A DNA stretch of 64,000 nt from Peptostreptococcus sp. D1 (GCF_900112955.1 NZ_FONP01000004.1:62001-126000), one strand, 5' to 3'; positions 1-11,419 are shown, counted from the stretch's first letter. Notes: a model not told the origin generated them from the letters alone. Numbers and translations: made by a program.

Positions 1-220
1 TTTTATCTATAAATTCAGGTTTTGAAGCCTTTTCAGGCTGAAGCACACAAATATTATGTTTAAGGGCAAGCTCCTTTACTGGAGACATCGCAATTTTCTT
101 TCCTCTTCCCTTTGGTTTGTCTGGCTGCGTAACTACCGCTGCTACCTCATATCCATCATCAATTAATCTCTGAAGTGAATCAACGGCAATTTGCGGTGTC
201 CCCATAAATACTATCTTCAT
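1..220 (-). CDS. fmt: Methionyl-tRNA formyltransferase, N-terminal part (runs off left edge)
   Basis: The first 73 codons of the gene are present and the rest lies beyond the left edge. The protein opens MKIVFMGTP and continues with [16 protein letters not shown], the Rossmann start and N10-formyl-tetrahydrofolate-binding region of Fmt. The enzyme formylates initiator Met-tRNA in the cytosol. The start codon lies 2 nt after the def stop, so it is co-transcribed with peptide deformylase, which later removes the same formyl group. Identity is secure from the N-terminus and the def neighbour; completeness cannot be judged. Confidence 0.93.
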   Translation of the reverse strand, partial: MKIVFMGTPQIAVDSLQRLIDDGYEVAAVVTQPDKPKGRGKKIAMSPVKELALKHNICVLQPEKASKPEFIDK

Positions 221-222
221 AG

Positions 223-669
223 CTATTCTCCCCTAACTACTTTTTCTACAAAAAGTATTCCATCTAGATGATCTATCTCATGACAAAATGCCCTAGCTAA
301 AAATGCTTTACCTTCAACAAATATCTCATTTCCATTTCTATCCTGAGCCTTAACCTTTACATAATTTGGACGCGTCACCTCATCCACATACTTATCAACA
401 CTCAGACACCCTTCCACATCAGTTTGCGTTCCTGAGCTTTCTATAATTTCTGGATTTATCAATTCAATCAATCCATCTCCAATATCCACAATAACAGCCC
501 TCCTGAGAATACCTACCTGTGGTGCAGCCAATCCAACTCCATCGTGCAAATACATCGTATCTGCCATATCATCTAGCAAAGTATGCAGCCTTTCATTAAA
601 TTCCACAACTTTTTTTGATTTTTTATTCAATACGGGATCTCCCATTTTTAACACATTTCTTATAGCCAT
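223..669 (-). CDS. def: Peptide deformylase
   Basis: Metalloenzyme of 148 residues that removes the N-formyl group from nascent proteins. All three family motifs are visible: [16 protein letters not shown] (metal-binding Cys) and HEIDHLDG (metal-binding His pair and catalytic Glu). I chose the internal ATG ([10 protein letters not shown]) because an AAGGAGG Shine-Dalgarno stands 5 nt upstream. The longer reading frame would begin inside the priA stop region and has no SD. It lies between priA and fmt in the usual Firmicutes order priA-def-fmt. Confidence 0.95.
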   Translation of the reverse strand: MAIRNVLKMGDPVLNKKSKKVVEFNERLHTLLDDMADTMYLHDGVGLAAPQVGILRRAVIVDIGDGLIELINPEIIESSGTQTDVEGCLSVDKYVDEVTRPNYVKVKAQDRNGNEIFVEGKAFLARAFCHEIDHLDGILFVEKVVRGE

Positions 670-698
670 TTTATCCTCCTTAAAATCACATCCATACA

Positions 699-3182
699 CT
701 AAATAAAAGTATTCGGATTTATCTCTATATTTATATCTATACCCTTACTAAATACATTTTCATACTTTTTTATACAAATATATTTTATCATAGATTTCAA
801 AAGTTTTATGTCAACTCCATGATTTTTTATTATTACTTGCCATCTAAATTTATTATTTATCATCCTAATTGAGCATTCGTTTGGACCAAGTATGCTTCTT
901 ATTGAATCAATTCCCTTTTCTTCCATCAAATACTTTAACGTATCTCTAAATCTAAAGGAATTTTCTTTGGCTAACGACTCATCCGAATTTGCAAAAACAA
1001 CCCTAATAATACTGTTAAATGGTTCATAGCCAAAAGTTTTTCTAAGCTTTATCTCAGTTTCATAAAAGGCTTTGAAATCGTAATTTGCAGCACTCCTAAT
1101 AGCAAAATGCTCTGTATTATATGTCTGTAGAACAACCTGACCCAGCTTTTCACCTCTACCCGCTCTACCGGAAACCTGAGTAATCAATTGAAATGTCTGT
1201 TCATATGATTTGAAATCCGGAAAATTCAGCATGAGGTCTGCCGATATAATACCCACCAAAGTCACATTTGCAAAATCATGTCCTTTGCTCAGCATTTGTG
1301 TACCGATTAAAATATCCGCTTCTCCCTTATTAAACGTTTCAAGAATTTTCTGCACTCCATTTTTCTTTTTTGTAGAATCTCTATCCATTCGCAGCGTTTT
1401 GTGATTTGGAAATAAATTAAATACAATCTCTTCTATTTTCTCGGTACCTACACCAACACTTCCAATATTTGTCATATTGCATTTCGGGCATCTATCAGGA
1501 ATATGTTCTTCATATCCACAGTAATGACAAATTCCTTTTTTTAGCGACTTGTGATTCGTCAAAGTAATATCACAATTTTTGCATTTAAACACATGACCAC
1601 AGTCTTTGCACTCCATAAAATTTGCGTAACCTCTTTTGTTTAAAAACAAAATTACCTGATTGCCTTTTTTTAGCTCCAAATCCATTTTGGCTACCAATTC
1701 CTTGCTTAGAGGCGAGCCATTGCCCGAATGTAGCTCTTTCCTCATATCAACTATTGATATTTCAGGCATCAAATTGTTATTTACTCTTTTATTTAACTCA
1801 AGCAGCTCGTAATCACCATTTTTGGCATTGTAGTAATCTTGTACAGATGGTGTCGCAGAGCCCAGCACAACAGCAACATTGCTTTTGAATGCCTTGTATC
1901 TTGCAATTTCAATCGCATCATACTTCGGTGTCTTTTCTGATTTATAACTAAAATCGTGTTCTTCGTCTATTATTATCAATCCCAATGAATCAAATGGAAG
2001 AAAAATTGCAGATCTCGTACCAATAACAACCCTTATATTTCCATTCTTCACCTCTCTAAAGACATCATATTTTTCACCTTCGGATAATTGGCTATGAAAA
2101 ACTCCTACTATATCACCAAATCTATTTTTTACCCTTGCAATAGTCTGTGGAGTAAGAGCAATTTCAGGTACTAGAAAAACACTTTCCATGCCTTGAGATA
2201 ACACATATTCTATAAGCTCCAAAAACACTTCTGTTTTACCACTACCGGTCACTCCATGAATCAAATATGGCTTGCGGCTTTTATGTCGAATGCCTTCGAT
2301 TATTCTATCCACAACCTTTCTCTGCTGAGAATTTAAATCAATTTTTTTGTTCTCCACTGTCAAAAGCTGACTAGGAGCTCTGAAATGGCTCTCTTCTTTT
2401 ATTTTAATTATACCTCTTTTTTCAAGGCTTTTTATTGTTTGATTAGATACACCAAGCAGCTCCAAAAGTGTCGACTGCTCCACAGAACCATTCAAAAGCA
2501 AGAAATTTACTGTCTCCAATTGTTTTTTACCTAGCTTAAGACTACTAATGTAATCAGAATTAGTCTGTGTTTTACATTTCAAATCCTCATCCAAATACAC
2601 AATCTTTATCCTTTTTTCGTTGACAACCTCTTTATACGACCACTGAACATTTACTAGACCTTTTGAAATAAGAGAGTCTAATTTAGATTTTGAATGTCTG
2701 CTCGTCAGGCTGTCATAGCTGACGTCTTCCTTAGACAGATATAGCTCATTTATAATCTTTCTCTCAGCTTGATCTAGTGAAACCTCCTGTTCAACAGTCA
2801 GTTCTTTTATAGAAAAAACCGGTTTGACAATTTTTATAGAATTTAGTGTATATCCTTTTGGAAAAAAAAGATTTAAACAGTCTAAATATGTACAAATGTA
2901 TCTATCTCTCATCCACGATATCAGCTCCATATTTTCACGTGAAATCAGAGGCTTGTCACCCAATACATCAAAAATATCCTTTATTTCAAAATCAGTGCAT
3001 TCAGATTCATTTTCACTCTTTATATTATTTACGATTGCTTCAATAGGCTTGTTGCTTTTTCCAAAGGGCACACTAACTCGGTATCCAATATCTATTTTGT
3101 TTTCAAGTGAATCAGGTACTCTGTATGAGAACAACATATCAGAAAATCTTCCTTTTTGCTTCAAAATTACATCTACATACAT
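699..3182 (-). CDS. priA: Primosomal protein N' (replication restart helicase)
   Basis: Superfamily 2 3'-5' DNA helicase of 827 residues that reloads the replisome at stalled forks. Visible features are an N-terminal DNA-binding region, Walker [12 protein letters not shown], the DEEH box (IIIDEEHD), and the paired zinc-binding cysteines typical of PriA ([14 protein letters not shown], then CHYCG and CPKC). The start is the ATG of MYVDVILK, which has GGAGG 5 nt upstream; an upstream in-frame alternative overlaps that SD. The gene is followed by def. Confidence 0.96.
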   Translation of the reverse strand: MYVDVILKQKGRFSDMLFSYRVPDSLENKIDIGYRVSVPFGKSNKPIEAIVNNIKSENESECTDFEIKDIFDVLGDKPLISRENMELISWMRDRYICTYLDCLNLFFPKGYTLNSIKIVKPVFSIKELTVEQEVSLDQAERKIINELYLSKEDVSYDSLTSRHSKSKLDSLISKGLVNVQWSYKEVVNEKRIKIVYLDEDLKCKTQTNSDYISSLKLGKKQLETVNFLLLNGSVEQSTLLELLGVSNQTIKSLEKRGIIKIKEESHFRAPSQLLTVENKKIDLNSQQRKVVDRIIEGIRHKSRKPYLIHGVTGSGKTEVFLELIEYVLSQGMESVFLVPEIALTPQTIARVKNRFGDIVGVFHSQLSEGEKYDVFREVKNGNIRVVIGTRSAIFLPFDSLGLIIIDEEHDFSYKSEKTPKYDAIEIARYKAFKSNVAVVLGSATPSVQDYYNAKNGDYELLELNKRVNNNLMPEISIVDMRKELHSGNGSPLSKELVAKMDLELKKGNQVILFLNKRGYANFMECKDCGHVFKCKNCDITLTNHKSLKKGICHYCGYEEHIPDRCPKCNMTNIGSVGVGTEKIEEIVFNLFPNHKTLRMDRDSTKKKNGVQKILETFNKGEADILIGTQMLSKGHDFANVTLVGIISADLMLNFPDFKSYEQTFQLITQVSGRAGRGEKLGQVVLQTYNTEHFAIRSAANYDFKAFYETEIKLRKTFGYEPFNSIIRVVFANSDESLAKENSFRFRDTLKYLMEEKGIDSIRSILGPNECSIRMINNKFRWQVIIKNHGVDIKLLKSMIKYICIKKYENVFSKGIDINIEINPNTFI

Positions 3183-3205
3183 AATTACCTCCAAAATCTC
3201 ATCCT

Positions 3206-3234
3206 AAAAATAGGGAAATCAAAGTTGATTCCCC
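3206..3234 (-). terminator. Hairpin with U-rich tail between coaBC and priA
   Basis: On the minus strand GGGAATCA pairs with TGATTTCCC around a 4-nt loop and is followed by TATTTTTAGG. It sits in the 60-nt gap between the coaBC stop and the priA start. It may be a partial terminator that lowers priA-def-fmt transcription relative to coaBC. Confidence 0.5.
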
Positions 3235-3243
3235 TCGCATTAA

Positions 3244-4452
3244 CTACTTATTTTCGATTATCACTTTAATATCATCTAAAATATGATTTCCAACCTCTGA
3301 CTTCTCCATTTTTGGAAGCTCTTTGATATCGCCGTTCGGATAAATAAGCTTTACTATATTTGTATCAGAAGCGAATCCGGCACCTTCCTTTGTCAAATCA
3401 TTGGCAACAATAAAATCCAAATTTTTCTTTTCAATCTTTTTCGTGGCATTCTCCAAAACATCGTTGGTTTCAGCAGCAAAGCCTATCAGTATCTTATCAC
3501 CTTTAATTTTTCCCAGCTCAAGGGCTATATCCTTATTTCTAGACAATTTGATTTCTAGATCATCGTTCTTTTTCTTTATTTTTTTATCAGAGTATTCTTT
3601 TGGTTTGTAGTCGGCAACAGCCGCACTTTGAATAACTACTTGATTATTTTCAAATTCCCTTGTCACAGCATTATACAAATCTTCTGCACTTTCAATACTT
3701 ATAAGCTTTGAAAGATTTTTCGGTATTGGTAGGCTTGTTTTCCCAGAAATTAGAGTTACATTCGCACCTCTTTCTACGGCAGATTTCGCTATTGCGTAAC
3801 CCATTTTGCCACTCGACCTGTTTGTAATATACCTGACTGGATCTATAGACTCAATTGTCGGTCCTGCAGTAATCAGTATATTTATCCCCTTTAGATCCTT
3901 TACAGCCTGCTCGTTAAAAAAGCTTTCAACATAAGCTACTATGTCATCTACATCTGCAAGCTTTCCAACTCCGATATCTCCGCATGCCAACAATCCAGAG
4001 CTTGGTTCTATAAACCTATAGCCATATTTTTTTAATCTTTTTATGTTTTCTTGGACAATCTCATTTTCAAACATATTAGTGTTCATAGCCGGAGCAAAAA
4101 CAACTGGCGATTTAGTCGCCATAACTGTCGTACTTAGCATATCATCAGCAATTCCATTTGCGATTTTTCCGATAATATTTGCAGTTGCAGGCACAATCAA
4201 AAATAAGTCCGCCATTTTTGCAATTTCAATATGCTCAACATCCCAAGTCTTTGGTTTTTCAAACATATCTGTAGCTACAAAATTATTACTCAAGGTCTGA
4301 AAGGTCATAGGAGCTACAAACTCACAGGCTGATTTAGTCATAATGACTTTGACATTGGCACCCATTTTTTTCATTCTATTCACAACATCACAGGCTTTGT
4401 AAACAGCTATTCCGCCAGTTACTCCGACAACAATATTTTTACCACTTAACAT
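3244..4452 (-). CDS. coaBC: Bifunctional phosphopantothenoylcysteine decarboxylase/phosphopantothenate-cysteine ligase
   Basis: Two consecutive steps of coenzyme A synthesis in one 402-residue protein. The N-terminal half is the FMN-dependent decarboxylase (VVGVTGGIAVYKA; PAMNTNM; ACGDIGVGKLAD with the active-site Cys). The C-terminal half is the CTP-dependent ligase (ILITAGPTIESIDPVRYITN, SGKMGYAIA). The start at MLSGKN was chosen because GGGAGA lies just upstream; a longer frame adds eight residues without an SD. It follows rpoZ and gmk, a common Firmicutes arrangement. Confidence 0.95.
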   Translation of the reverse strand: MLSGKNIVVGVTGGIAVYKACDVVNRMKKMGANVKVIMTKSACEFVAPMTFQTLSNNFVATDMFEKPKTWDVEHIEIAKMADLFLIVPATANIIGKIANGIADDMLSTTVMATKSPVVFAPAMNTNMFENEIVQENIKRLKKYGYRFIEPSSGLLACGDIGVGKLADVDDIVAYVESFFNEQAVKDLKGINILITAGPTIESIDPVRYITNRSSGKMGYAIAKSAVERGANVTLISGKTSLPIPKNLSKLISIESAEDLYNAVTREFENNQVVIQSAAVADYKPKEYSDKKIKKKNDDLEIKLSRNKDIALELGKIKGDKILIGFAAETNDVLENATKKIEKKNLDFIVANDLTKEGAGFASDTNIVKLIYPNGDIKELPKMEKSEVGNHILDDIKVIIENK

Positions 4453-4479
4453 AATATTTCTCCCAAAATATAACAAAAA

Positions 4480-4746
4480 TTACTCTTGTTCTAAATACTT
4501 TCTCTCTTGCTCAAGCTTATGTTCTATTTCCTGTGTTTTTATTTCATCATCAGTTAATAATCTGTACTTTACCCTACCTTCAATGACTTCCTCACTTGCA
4601 ACAACAACTGGCTTTTCTTCAGCAGTAGAATTAACCATAGGAATATCGCCATCCACCAATTCTCTAGCTCTCTTTGAAACAGTAGCAATCAAGTAATATC
4701 TGTTGTCTATTTTTTTTACAATTTCATTTAGTGATGGTTTTAGCAT
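4480..4746 (-). CDS. rpoZ: DNA-directed RNA polymerase subunit omega
   Basis: Small 88-residue accessory subunit that helps assemble beta-prime. The N-terminus MLKPSLNEIVKKIDNRYYLI and the ATVSKRARELVDG helix are diagnostic of RpoZ. Its ATG overlaps the last 7 bases of gmk, so translation is probably coupled. An acidic, Gln-rich helical tail follows the conserved core. Confidence 0.93.
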   Translation of the reverse strand: MLKPSLNEIVKKIDNRYYLIATVSKRARELVDGDIPMVNSTAEEKPVVVASEEVIEGRVKYRLLTDDEIKTQEIEHKLEQERKYLEQE

Positions 4747-5366
4747 TTTAATATCTCCTTTTCAAATAAATCTATAATTTCATCCTTGTATCTTATAACC
4801 TTCATCTTTTCAGACATAATTATTTTTTCAATATCTTCTACTGATTTTTCCACTACATTATTAAAAACAAAGTAGTCGTATTCACCCACTAGCTTGATTT
4901 CGTTATACGCGGAATTAAATCGCATTTCAATTTGTGCACTTGTCTCCGTCCCTCTACCAACAATTCTACTTTTTAGCTCAGACAGGCTCGGTGGTAAAAT
5001 AAAAACAAATACTGCCTCTGAATATGATTTTTTTATCTGCATCGCACCCTGCATTTCAATTTCAAGAATTACATCATTACCCTTGTTTATTTCGTCAAAA
5101 ATAGTCTTTTTTGGTGTACCATAATAATTTTCATAAATCTTGGCAAATTCTAAAAACTCGTCGTTATCGATCATATTTTCAAATTCGCTCTTCGATTTAT
5201 AATAGTAACTCACGCCTTCAATCTCGCCTTCTCTAGGTTTTCTAGTAGTAGCTGAAACCGAAAGATTAACATTTTCATGTTTTTCCACTAGCTTTTTACA
5301 GATAGTGCCTTTTCCAGCTCCACTTGGACCAGAAATAACTATCAGCAAACCCTTCTTCTTAACCAT
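4740..5366 (-). CDS. gmk: Guanylate kinase
   Basis: Cytosolic kinase (208 residues) converting GMP to GDP with ATP. The P-loop GPSGAGKGTICK, the GMP-binding region TTRKPREGE, and GVSYYYKS are all present. The start at MVKKKGLLIV has GGAGGGG 7 nt upstream; the longer frame adds 15 unrelated residues. It lies between yicC and rpoZ. The small remA-like gene often found between yicC and gmk in Firmicutes is absent here. Confidence 0.95.
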   Translation of the reverse strand: MVKKKGLLIVISGPSGAGKGTICKKLVEKHENVNLSVSATTRKPREGEIEGVSYYYKSKSEFENMIDNDEFLEFAKIYENYYGTPKKTIFDEINKGNDVILEIEMQGAMQIKKSYSEAVFVFILPPSLSELKSRIVGRGTETSAQIEMRFNSAYNEIKLVGEYDYFVFNNVVEKSVEDIEKIIMSEKMKVIRYKDEIIDLFEKEILKC

Positions 5367-5403
5367 AAAAGCCCCTCCACGTATTAATACACTGCAATTA
5401 CAG

Positions 5404-6285
5404 CTATTCAATATTCTGTATTTGCTCTCTTATCTTTTCCAGCTCAGACTTCATATCTATTACTAAATTTGTTATTGAAATATTGGAAACCTTTGAACCT
5501 ATCGTGTTTGTTTCTCTATTCATCTCCTGAATCAAAAAGTCAAGCTTTCTGCCTATTGTATCATCACTTACAACTGTATTTCTCAATTGAGTTATATGAC
5601 TTTTAAATCTAACAATCTCCTCTGTTATATTAGATTTATCAGCAAATATGGCAACCTCCTGTGCCAACCTATTTTCATCTATTAGATTAGGGTCATTCAT
5701 AATATCTGAAATTCTGTCAAACAATTTCTTTCTATATTCCTCTTCGACAGTTGATGCCAAAGACTCGATTTCCAAAATATTCTTTTCCAAAGCTTTTGTT
5801 CGCTCCAATATATCATTAGCTAGCTTATGACCTTCAAAGCTTCTCATATCCGACAGTTCAGTCATACAATTTTCCAGTGCAAGCTTCATTATTTCCCATA
5901 GCTCATCTTCATCATTCTCAGCTTCTGAAATCCTTATTACATCAGGAAAGCTATAAATGTCACTAAGCTTGATTTCATCATCAATCTTAAAATCGTTCTT
6001 GACTCTAGAAACAATATCATAAACCTGCTTTGCGAGCTCAGAATCATAAATCAAATTAATATCATTAGAGGAGAATGCTTCTATTTTTACGAAAATATCA
6101 ACTCTACCTCTTTTCAAGTATAGCTTAACGAATTGTCTCAGCTTATCTTCTAAAAAAGAAGCTTTTCTCGGAATCCTAGGATTTATATCTAAATACTTGT
6201 GATTAATTGTCTTACATTCAATAGAAATGCAGTACTTATCGTCTTTGTACTCTCCAATTCCAAATCCAGTCATACTTATTGCCAT
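5404..6285 (-). CDS. yicC: YicC-family endoribonuclease
   Basis: Protein of 293 residues beginning MAISMTGFG, the hallmark N-terminus of the YicC/YloC family, with the C-terminal DUF1732 pattern (GRKLDFLIQEMNRETNTIGSK). E. coli YicC is an endoribonuclease that helps turn over small RNA; the role in Clostridia is inferred. The start is the ATG with GGAG 9 nt upstream rather than a TTG five codons earlier. It heads the yicC-gmk-rpoZ-coaBC-priA-def-fmt run. Confidence 0.9.
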   Translation of the reverse strand: MAISMTGFGIGEYKDDKYCISIECKTINHKYLDINPRIPRKASFLEDKLRQFVKLYLKRGRVDIFVKIEAFSSNDINLIYDSELAKQVYDIVSRVKNDFKIDDEIKLSDIYSFPDVIRISEAENDEDELWEIMKLALENCMTELSDMRSFEGHKLANDILERTKALEKNILEIESLASTVEEEYRKKLFDRISDIMNDPNLIDENRLAQEVAIFADKSNITEEIVRFKSHITQLRNTVVSDDTIGRKLDFLIQEMNRETNTIGSKVSNISITNLVIDMKSELEKIREQIQNIE

Positions 6286-6449
6286 ATTATTTTTCTCCAA
6301 TATTTTATTATCATATATATTTTACCATAAGGTTAATTATAACACAAAAATAAATCATTTTGTATCAATTCCAAGACAATAAATTTTCAATTTCATCTAT
6401 CTCGTGAAAGCAACTTTTATTTATCTCGTAAAACTGTTCTGAGAAAGTT

Positions 6450-8228
6450 TTAGCTTTTATCGTCTTGAATAACCTTTATCTTTGCTATTTCTTCATCTGA
6501 AGGAGTAACATACACGGTTTTATTATTCTCATAAATAACCAATCCAGGCTTTGCACCAGAAGGCTTCTTTACATTTTTCTTCAACGTATAGTCTACCGGA
6601 ACCTTACTTGATAATCTTGCTTTACTAAAAAACGCAGCCAAAATCGCAGCCTCAAATATTTCTACATCGCTAATTTTTTTTCCCGCAGATTTTATTACAA
6701 CGTGAGACCCTGGAATATCCTTTGTATGAAACCATAAATCCTCATTATCTGCCAATCTCAATGTAAGATAATCATTTTGTTTATTATTTTTTCCGACAAT
6801 TATCATGTTTCCATTAGAGCTTAAATATTTTTTAAATTCCGTAACAGGCTTTAAATTCTTTTTGGGAATTTTGTAAGCCCTTACATATCCCTCTCTTATC
6901 AGCTCTTCCCTTATTTCTTTCAACTCCACTTCAGCTTCGCAGTTTTCTATTGCAAGCAAAATATTTTCAAGATATTCAGCTTCCTCAGAGTTTTCAGAAA
7001 TAAATTTAGTCAGCTCTTCATTTGCTTTTTTTAGTTTATTATATTTTTTAAAATACCTTTGAGCATTCTCGGATGGAGTTAAGTTTTTTTGAAGCTGTAT
7101 ATTTACTTCATTGTTATCATCATAAAAATTACATAAGCTCACACTCTCCATTCCCGGCTTAATCATATAGATATAGGATGTAATCAGCTCTCCTTTTATC
7201 TTAAACTCCTCCGCCTTTTCCGATTCTCTCAACTCTTCCATTTGCTTTTTTATTTTGTTATTTAAACGATCTAATTTGATGGATATGTTTTTTCTCAAAT
7301 TAAGAGATTTCTGAGTTATTCTCTCTTTTTGATCCTTTGATATATAGTAATTCTCAATAACCTCAGATACTGAGTCGAATGATTTTACTTCACAGTCTTT
7401 ATATTGCGATAGTTCGATCACACCAAACTCAACTATTTTATTTTTTCTCATGTCTATTACCATATTAGGATAAACATCATCATTATCCAGTTTTGAAAAA
7501 ATATCACTTACTTCATCAGCTATTCTTTTGATATCATAAAGATATGCATCCTTTGCTAATAAATCTACATCAATACCAAGCCTATAGCAAATCTCGTTTG
7601 AAATAAGTGGCGAAATTCCTAATATATTCGATAATATTGCCTTATTGATTTTTTGTTGACTTTTTTCAAATCTCCTTGTCAATTCATCTATATTAATACC
7701 ACCTAGAGGATTGATTTTATCCTGGCTTGGAGGCAACTCATATTCCATACCTGGCAATAGCTGTCTAACTCTACTCACACTTAGAGGTATTCTTTTTATT
7801 GAATCCAATATCTTTTTTTCATTTTTCGAAACCAATATAATATTACTGTGTTTTCCCATAATCTCAATATAGAGATATTTTGTCGTTTTTTCTCTCAGCT
7901 CATCATAGGATTCAACTGAAATTCTCATAATTCGCTCGAATCCAATCTGTTCAACATCGGTTATCACACCATTTTGAATATATTTTCTAAGAGTCATACA
8001 AAATACGGGTGCTTTCTTTGGATTGCTTTTTTCATAAGCCTTGGCAATGTAAACTCTCGGGTTTGATGCACTAGAACTTATTACCAATTTTATATTAGAT
8101 TCCCTTGTTCTAAGCTTTAGGCAAATTTCATCTTTTTCTGGCTGATACACCTTGTCTATTTTTGTTCCAACAAGTGTTTTTTTCAATTCTCTAGACAGTG
8201 CATTCAACACAATACCATCAAACGCCAT
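6450..8228 (-). CDS. rqcH: RqcH/Rqc2 (NFACT) family ribosome quality-control protein
   Basis: Full-length NFACT protein, 592 residues: NFACT-N (MAFDGIVLNALSRELKKTL), helix-hairpin-helix and long coiled-coil middle (about residues 290-440), and NFACT-R with DLWFHTKDIPGSHVVIK. RqcH binds split 50S subunits with peptidyl-tRNA and adds alanine tails that mark stalled products for degradation. Homologues were first annotated as fibronectin-binding protein FbpA. A good SD (GAGAGG) stands 9 nt before the ATG. Confidence 0.93.
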   Translation of the reverse strand: MAFDGIVLNALSRELKKTLVGTKIDKVYQPEKDEICLKLRTRESNIKLVISSSASNPRVYIAKAYEKSNPKKAPVFCMTLRKYIQNGVITDVEQIGFERIMRISVESYDELREKTTKYLYIEIMGKHSNIILVSKNEKKILDSIKRIPLSVSRVRQLLPGMEYELPPSQDKINPLGGINIDELTRRFEKSQQKINKAILSNILGISPLISNEICYRLGIDVDLLAKDAYLYDIKRIADEVSDIFSKLDNDDVYPNMVIDMRKNKIVEFGVIELSQYKDCEVKSFDSVSEVIENYYISKDQKERITQKSLNLRKNISIKLDRLNNKIKKQMEELRESEKAEEFKIKGELITSYIYMIKPGMESVSLCNFYDDNNEVNIQLQKNLTPSENAQRYFKKYNKLKKANEELTKFISENSEEAEYLENILLAIENCEAEVELKEIREELIREGYVRAYKIPKKNLKPVTEFKKYLSSNGNMIIVGKNNKQNDYLTLRLADNEDLWFHTKDIPGSHVVIKSAGKKISDVEIFEAAILAAFFSKARLSSKVPVDYTLKKNVKKPSGAKPGLVIYENNKTVYVTPSDEEIAKIKVIQDDKS

Positions 8229-8299
8229 AATACTGTTCCTCTCTAACCTTTATCATGTATTTTCTGCTTAACTTATTAACAAATTGCTACAAAATCCTC

Positions 8300-8848
<549 letters not shown>

Positions 8849-8863
8849 TCAGATAAATTTTAG

Positions 8864-9790
8864 CTATTCCCTTGTCTTTTTCATCACATCTAAAAAATAA
8901 TCAGGTAACTCAGAGTTAAATTCCATATATTCACCACTACTTGGATGAATAAATCCCAATTTTCTTGCATGAAGTACCTGCCCTGTTAATTTTGAAAATT
9001 TCTTTACAGTATACCCATAAAGATCATCACCTATTATTGGATGCTTTATATAATTGCTATGAACTCTTATTTGATGAGTTCTTCCTGTTTCCAAGGTCGC
9101 TTTCAAATGTGCGAATCCATTGAGATTTTCAATCAATTCAAAATGAGTAACAGCTCTTTTTCCACCATTTTTTACCACTGCCATTTTTAGTCTATCCTTT
9201 GGATTTCTACCAATAGGCTTATCAATTGTCATTTTTTTCCAATCCACATTTCCAAATACTATCATCTCATACTCTCTTGTGATCGAATGAATGGCAAACT
9301 GTTCTGCCAAAAAGCTATGAGCCTTATCATTTTTAGCAATCACAAGCAATCCAGATGTATTTTTATCTATTCTATGAACGATTCCTGGACGTATGACTCC
9401 ATTGATAGAAGATAGATTTTCTTTACAGTGAAACAATATCGCATTTACCAATGTATTGTCAAAGTTTCCAGGTGCTGGATGAACTACCATCCCTTGAGCT
9501 TTATTAACTATAAGTATATCTTCGTCTTCGTAAGCTATTTCAATCGGAATATCCTGTGGCGCCACAGCTAAAACTTTTGGCTCGGGAAATTCAACTTCAA
9601 TTTGGTCTCCAACGCAAACCTTGTAACTCGACTTCTGTTTTTTACCATTTACCAGAGTCATTCCATCTCTAATAAGCTTTTGATGCATACTTCTAGAAAC
9701 ATCTGAAAACATTTCTGACAAAAATGCATCCAATCTTTTGCTCTCATCATCCCTTTTCACCCTTAGTATCGTGTTCTTTTCTTCTCCCAA
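8864..9790 (-). CDS. rluD: RluD-family 23S rRNA pseudouridine synthase
   Basis: 308 residues with an N-terminal S4 RNA-binding domain (RLDAFLSEMFSDVSRS) and the catalytic signature HRIDKNTSGLLVIAKND containing the nucleophilic Asp. Probably modifies 23S rRNA; the precise sites cannot be read from sequence. The start is a TTG whose AAGGA SD overlaps the end of lspA, giving tight lspA-rluD coupling. The exact paralogue (RluD versus YlyB-like) is uncertain. Confidence 0.9.
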   Translation of the reverse strand: MGEEKNTILRVKRDDESKRLDAFLSEMFSDVSRSMHQKLIRDGMTLVNGKKQKSSYKVCVGDQIEVEFPEPKVLAVAPQDIPIEIAYEDEDILIVNKAQGMVVHPAPGNFDNTLVNAILFHCKENLSSINGVIRPGIVHRIDKNTSGLLVIAKNDKAHSFLAEQFAIHSITREYEMIVFGNVDWKKMTIDKPIGRNPKDRLKMAVVKNGGKRAVTHFELIENLNGFAHLKATLETGRTHQIRVHSNYIKHPIIGDDLYGYTVKKFSKLTGQVLHARKLGFIHPSSGEYMEFNSELPDYFLDVMKKTRE

Positions 9791-9794
9791 ACTA

Positions 9795-10232
9795 TTATTC
9801 CTTTCCAGTTATTAGCAGGTATACGCACAATATAAATGTACCAACTACAACAAGTACATCTGCGAAGTTAAAAACATAATTCCAAATAAATCTGAAATCA
9901 AAAAAATCTACAACATAGCCTAGATATATTCTATCAATTAAATTTCCTACTGCACCTGCCAGTATCATGGCAACAGCAATTTTTGAAATTTTCTTTTCCT
10001 TTGATTTATGAATATAAATTATGCCACCAATTACCACCATTACGGAAATAACGATGAAAATATACTGTTTGCCCTGTAACAATCCAAATGCAGCACCTCT
10101 ATTTTCAACATACGTTATATGAAAAAAATCATTTACAACTGGGACACTCTCTCCTAACTGAATGCTTGATTGGACGTATTTTTTTGAAAGCTGATCTATT
10201 ATTATCAAAACTACAATAATAAACTCAAACAT
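9795..10232 (-). CDS. lspA: Lipoprotein signal peptidase II
   Basis: Membrane aspartic protease that cleaves prolipoprotein signal peptides. Four hydrophobic segments are seen and both catalytic aspartates lie in GNLIDRIYLGYVVDFFDF and NFADVLV. I start at MFEFIIVV (145 residues, normal for LspA), which has GAGG upstream; the longer open frame adds 41 hydrophobic residues with no SD. It is coupled to the downstream pseudouridine synthase. Confidence 0.93.
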   Translation of the reverse strand: MFEFIIVVLIIIDQLSKKYVQSSIQLGESVPVVNDFFHITYVENRGAAFGLLQGKQYIFIVISVMVVIGGIIYIHKSKEKKISKIAVAMILAGAVGNLIDRIYLGYVVDFFDFRFIWNYVFNFADVLVVVGTFILCVYLLITGKE

Positions 10233-10411
10233 TTTTTTCCTCGATTCTAAATTAAAATAATATAATTCAATATACATTAGTAAATGTAAAATATTAATAA
10301 CTAATAACAAAACTAATTTGCCACTGAAGTAACTAACGTAATACAAGAGTATCACAATAATGATACTCTTGTATTACTAATATTATCATAGATATCTCTA
10401 ATCAAAAACCA

Positions 10412-11419
10412 TTAAAACTTTCTAGGTATAAAGCCTATTTTTTCATACACATCTCTAAGTGTCTTTCCTGCTTTAATTTCAGCCTTTTCAGCACCTCTAG
10501 TGTATATTCCTTCTAGATAATCTCTATTCTCCAACAAGTATGCATATTTTTCACGTATAGGTCTTAGGCTTTCCACCACTGCTTCTGCCATTTCGCTCTT
10601 AAATGCCCCATATCCCTTTCCGGCATACATGGCAACAATTTCTTCTACTGTTCTTTCTGTAAGAGCGGAATATATATTTATAAGGTTCTTCAATCCGGGT
10701 TGATCATTTGAATAATTAACTACACCTACAGAGTCTGTGACTGCTTTTTTAATCTTTTTGACAGTCGTGTCAGAATCCTCAGCAAGTAAGATAAATGCAT
10801 TTTCATTAGAATCAGATTTGCTCATCTTCTTTTCAGGCTCTTGTAGACTCATTACCCTAGCAGTTTCTTTTGGATAATATCCCTCAGGAACCACGAACGT
10901 ACCCGGATATTTGTTGTTAAATCTTATAGCCAAATCTCTTGCCAGCTCCAAATGCTGCTTTTGATCATCTCCAACTGGAACGACATCTGTTTGATAAAGC
11001 AATATATCCGCAGCCATTAATACCGGATATGTAAAAAGACCTGCATTAAGATTTGCTTCACTCTTCTTTGACTTATCCTTGTACTGTGTCATTCTATTTA
11101 GCTCACCCATATATGTCATCGTACACAACACCCAGCTCAACTCCGCATGCTCTCTCACATGCGACTGAATAAATATAGTATTCAAGTCAGGATCAATTCC
11201 ACAAGCAATAAACTGAGCCAATAGTTCAATCGTTTGTCTTTTCAATACTTCAGGATCCTGTGGAACTGTAATCGCATGCATATTAACCATACTAAAGTAG
11301 CATTCAAACTCATTCTGTAGCATTGTCCAGCTCTTCAATGCTCCAAGATAATTTCCCAATGTCATTTTACCCGATGGCTGAACACCACTAAATATTACTT
11401 TTTTTTCTTGATCGCTCAT
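10412..11419 (-). CDS. trpS: Tryptophanyl-tRNA synthetase
   Basis: Class I synthetase, 335 residues, charging tRNA-Trp. The HIGH-equivalent TLGNYLGAL follows SGVQPSGKM, and KMSKS is present as KKMSKSDSN. A GGAG SD and a consensus promoter stand directly upstream. Unlike many Firmicutes aminoacyl-tRNA synthetase genes it has no room for a T-box leader (about 40 nt between promoter and start). Confidence 0.96.
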   Translation of the reverse strand: MSDQEKKVIFSGVQPSGKMTLGNYLGALKSWTMLQNEFECYFSMVNMHAITVPQDPEVLKRQTIELLAQFIACGIDPDLNTIFIQSHVREHAELSWVLCTMTYMGELNRMTQYKDKSKKSEANLNAGLFTYPVLMAADILLYQTDVVPVGDDQKQHLELARDLAIRFNNKYPGTFVVPEGYYPKETARVMSLQEPEKKMSKSDSNENAFILLAEDSDTTVKKIKKAVTDSVGVVNYSNDQPGLKNLINIYSALTERTVEEIVAMYAGKGYGAFKSEMAEAVVESLRPIREKYAYLLENRDYLEGIYTRGAEKAEIKAGKTLRDVYEKIGFIPRKF